Source: Guyparkeria hydrothermalis (GTDB lineage Bacteria; Pseudomonadota; Gammaproteobacteria; Halothiobacillales; Halothiobacillaceae). Taken from it: a stretch of 64,000 bases of DNA. Location of the stretch: assembly GCF_023555375.1 (NCBI RefSeq), contig NZ_JAJSEE010000003.1, forward strand, positions 124,001 through 188,000, written 5' to 3'. Both the position numbers and the translations under genes were made by a program. The first letter of the stretch is position 1, and the number at the start of each line of letters is the position of its first letter. A model generated the notes under the pieces. It was not told the origin of the DNA, did no database searches, and saw nothing but the letters and a program-made list of their open reading frames with translations. Shown here in pieces: positions 63,700 through 64,000 of this stretch.

Positions 63700-64000
63700 A
63701 TGCGGACAGAAAGGAAAGTCGACGCGATCGTATTCGACTGGCTCCGTGAGGGGCTGGAGGAGCGGCTCGCCGAGCTCTTGAGGGCGCTGGAGCAGCTTTC
63801 CGAGGGCGAGAACGTCACCGAGCATGTCTTCGACGCCACCCAGGCGCTGCAGACCATCGACCGCGTTTCTTCCATGGTGGACATCCAGCTCGCGCGGGTG
63901 CTGGTGCGCACCCAGATGGCCGCCCTGGAGCCGCTCGAGGAGCACTCGAACGAGTCGGACGACGGCGACCGGACCGCCATTTCCGCGCAGATCGAGTCCG
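63700..64000 (+). CDS. chpA: ChpA/PilL-like histidine kinase (5' end only)
   Basis: Open from ATG at 63700 to the window end (100 codons). Starts MRTERKVDAIVFDWLREGLE and is helical and acidic (LAELLRALEQLSEGENVTEH), as expected for the N-terminal region of ChpA before its Hpt domains. No signature motif is reached yet, so the name rests on position after pilJ. Confidence 0.75.
   Translation, partial: MRTERKVDAIVFDWLREGLEERLAELLRALEQLSEGENVTEHVFDATQALQTIDRVSSMVDIQLARVLVRTQMAALEPLEEHSNESDDGDRTAISAQIES

Overview
The window looks like a chromosomal segment of a high-GC gammaproteobacterium. Gene content (proteobacterial-type gshA with gshB, pilGHIJ-chpA, hisBHAFIE-tatABC, a periplasmic DsrE-like protein, three chemoreceptors) fits a free-living, possibly sulfur-oxidising and halotolerant member of the Chromatiales/Halothiobacillaceae type. 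That placement is inferred from gene content alone; no database search was possible.

Layout. 1-10,601 is backbone: a cut-off histidine-rich outer-membrane receptor with a Zur-like operator, a chemoreceptor, gpmI, and one leftward block hisB-hisH-hisA-hisF-hisI-hisE-tatA-tatB-tatC. tRNA-Phe (10,602-10,677) is the insertion site of a 21.4-kb genomic island (10,664-32,031) bounded by a 14-bp direct repeat of the tRNA 3' end. 32,044-64,000 is backbone again: a diguanylate cyclase, dinB, a ZIP transporter, cardiolipin synthase, a Bax-inhibitor-like protein, a chemoreceptor, aspS, nadA, a DsrE-like protein, a cation/proton antiporter, a Gly-Val-Asp tRNA operon, bolA, rnd, a cyclophilin, dksA, a TonB-like gene, apbE, gshB, gshA and the twitching-motility chemosensory genes pilG-pilH-pilI-pilJ-chpA (the last cut by the window end).

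The island has four parts. (1) A P4-like integrase and replication module: integrase, an unknown coiled-coil protein, an AlpA-like regulator behind twin operators, a CHC2 zinc-finger primase-like protein and a DUF3987 protein, ending in a perfect 20-bp inverted repeat. (2) An unusual gene-poor stretch (15.3-19.5 kb) with three related small membrane peptides (one frameshifted), repeated terminator-like motifs, and about 1.1 kb of dense stem-loops (17,970-19,064) that I read as a large ornate noncoding RNA; a 27-codon ORF with a perfect Shine-Dalgarno sequence and a terminator follow it. (3) A nested 5,137-bp ISL3-type transposon (19,475-24,611) with matched ends and an 8-bp target duplication (GATTCGGG), carrying merR, merT, merP, two merF-like genes and merA. 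(4) A tightly overlapped four-gene operon (DNA methyltransferase, RhuM-like protein, SF2 helicase, GIY-YIG-like nuclease) that is a candidate restriction/defence system.

The backbone also holds a dispersed repeat family with shared terminal inverted repeats around CTGCACGA. Two copies enclose two further internal hairpins and should fold as cruciforms. One copy supplies the last codons and stop of the TonB-like gene.
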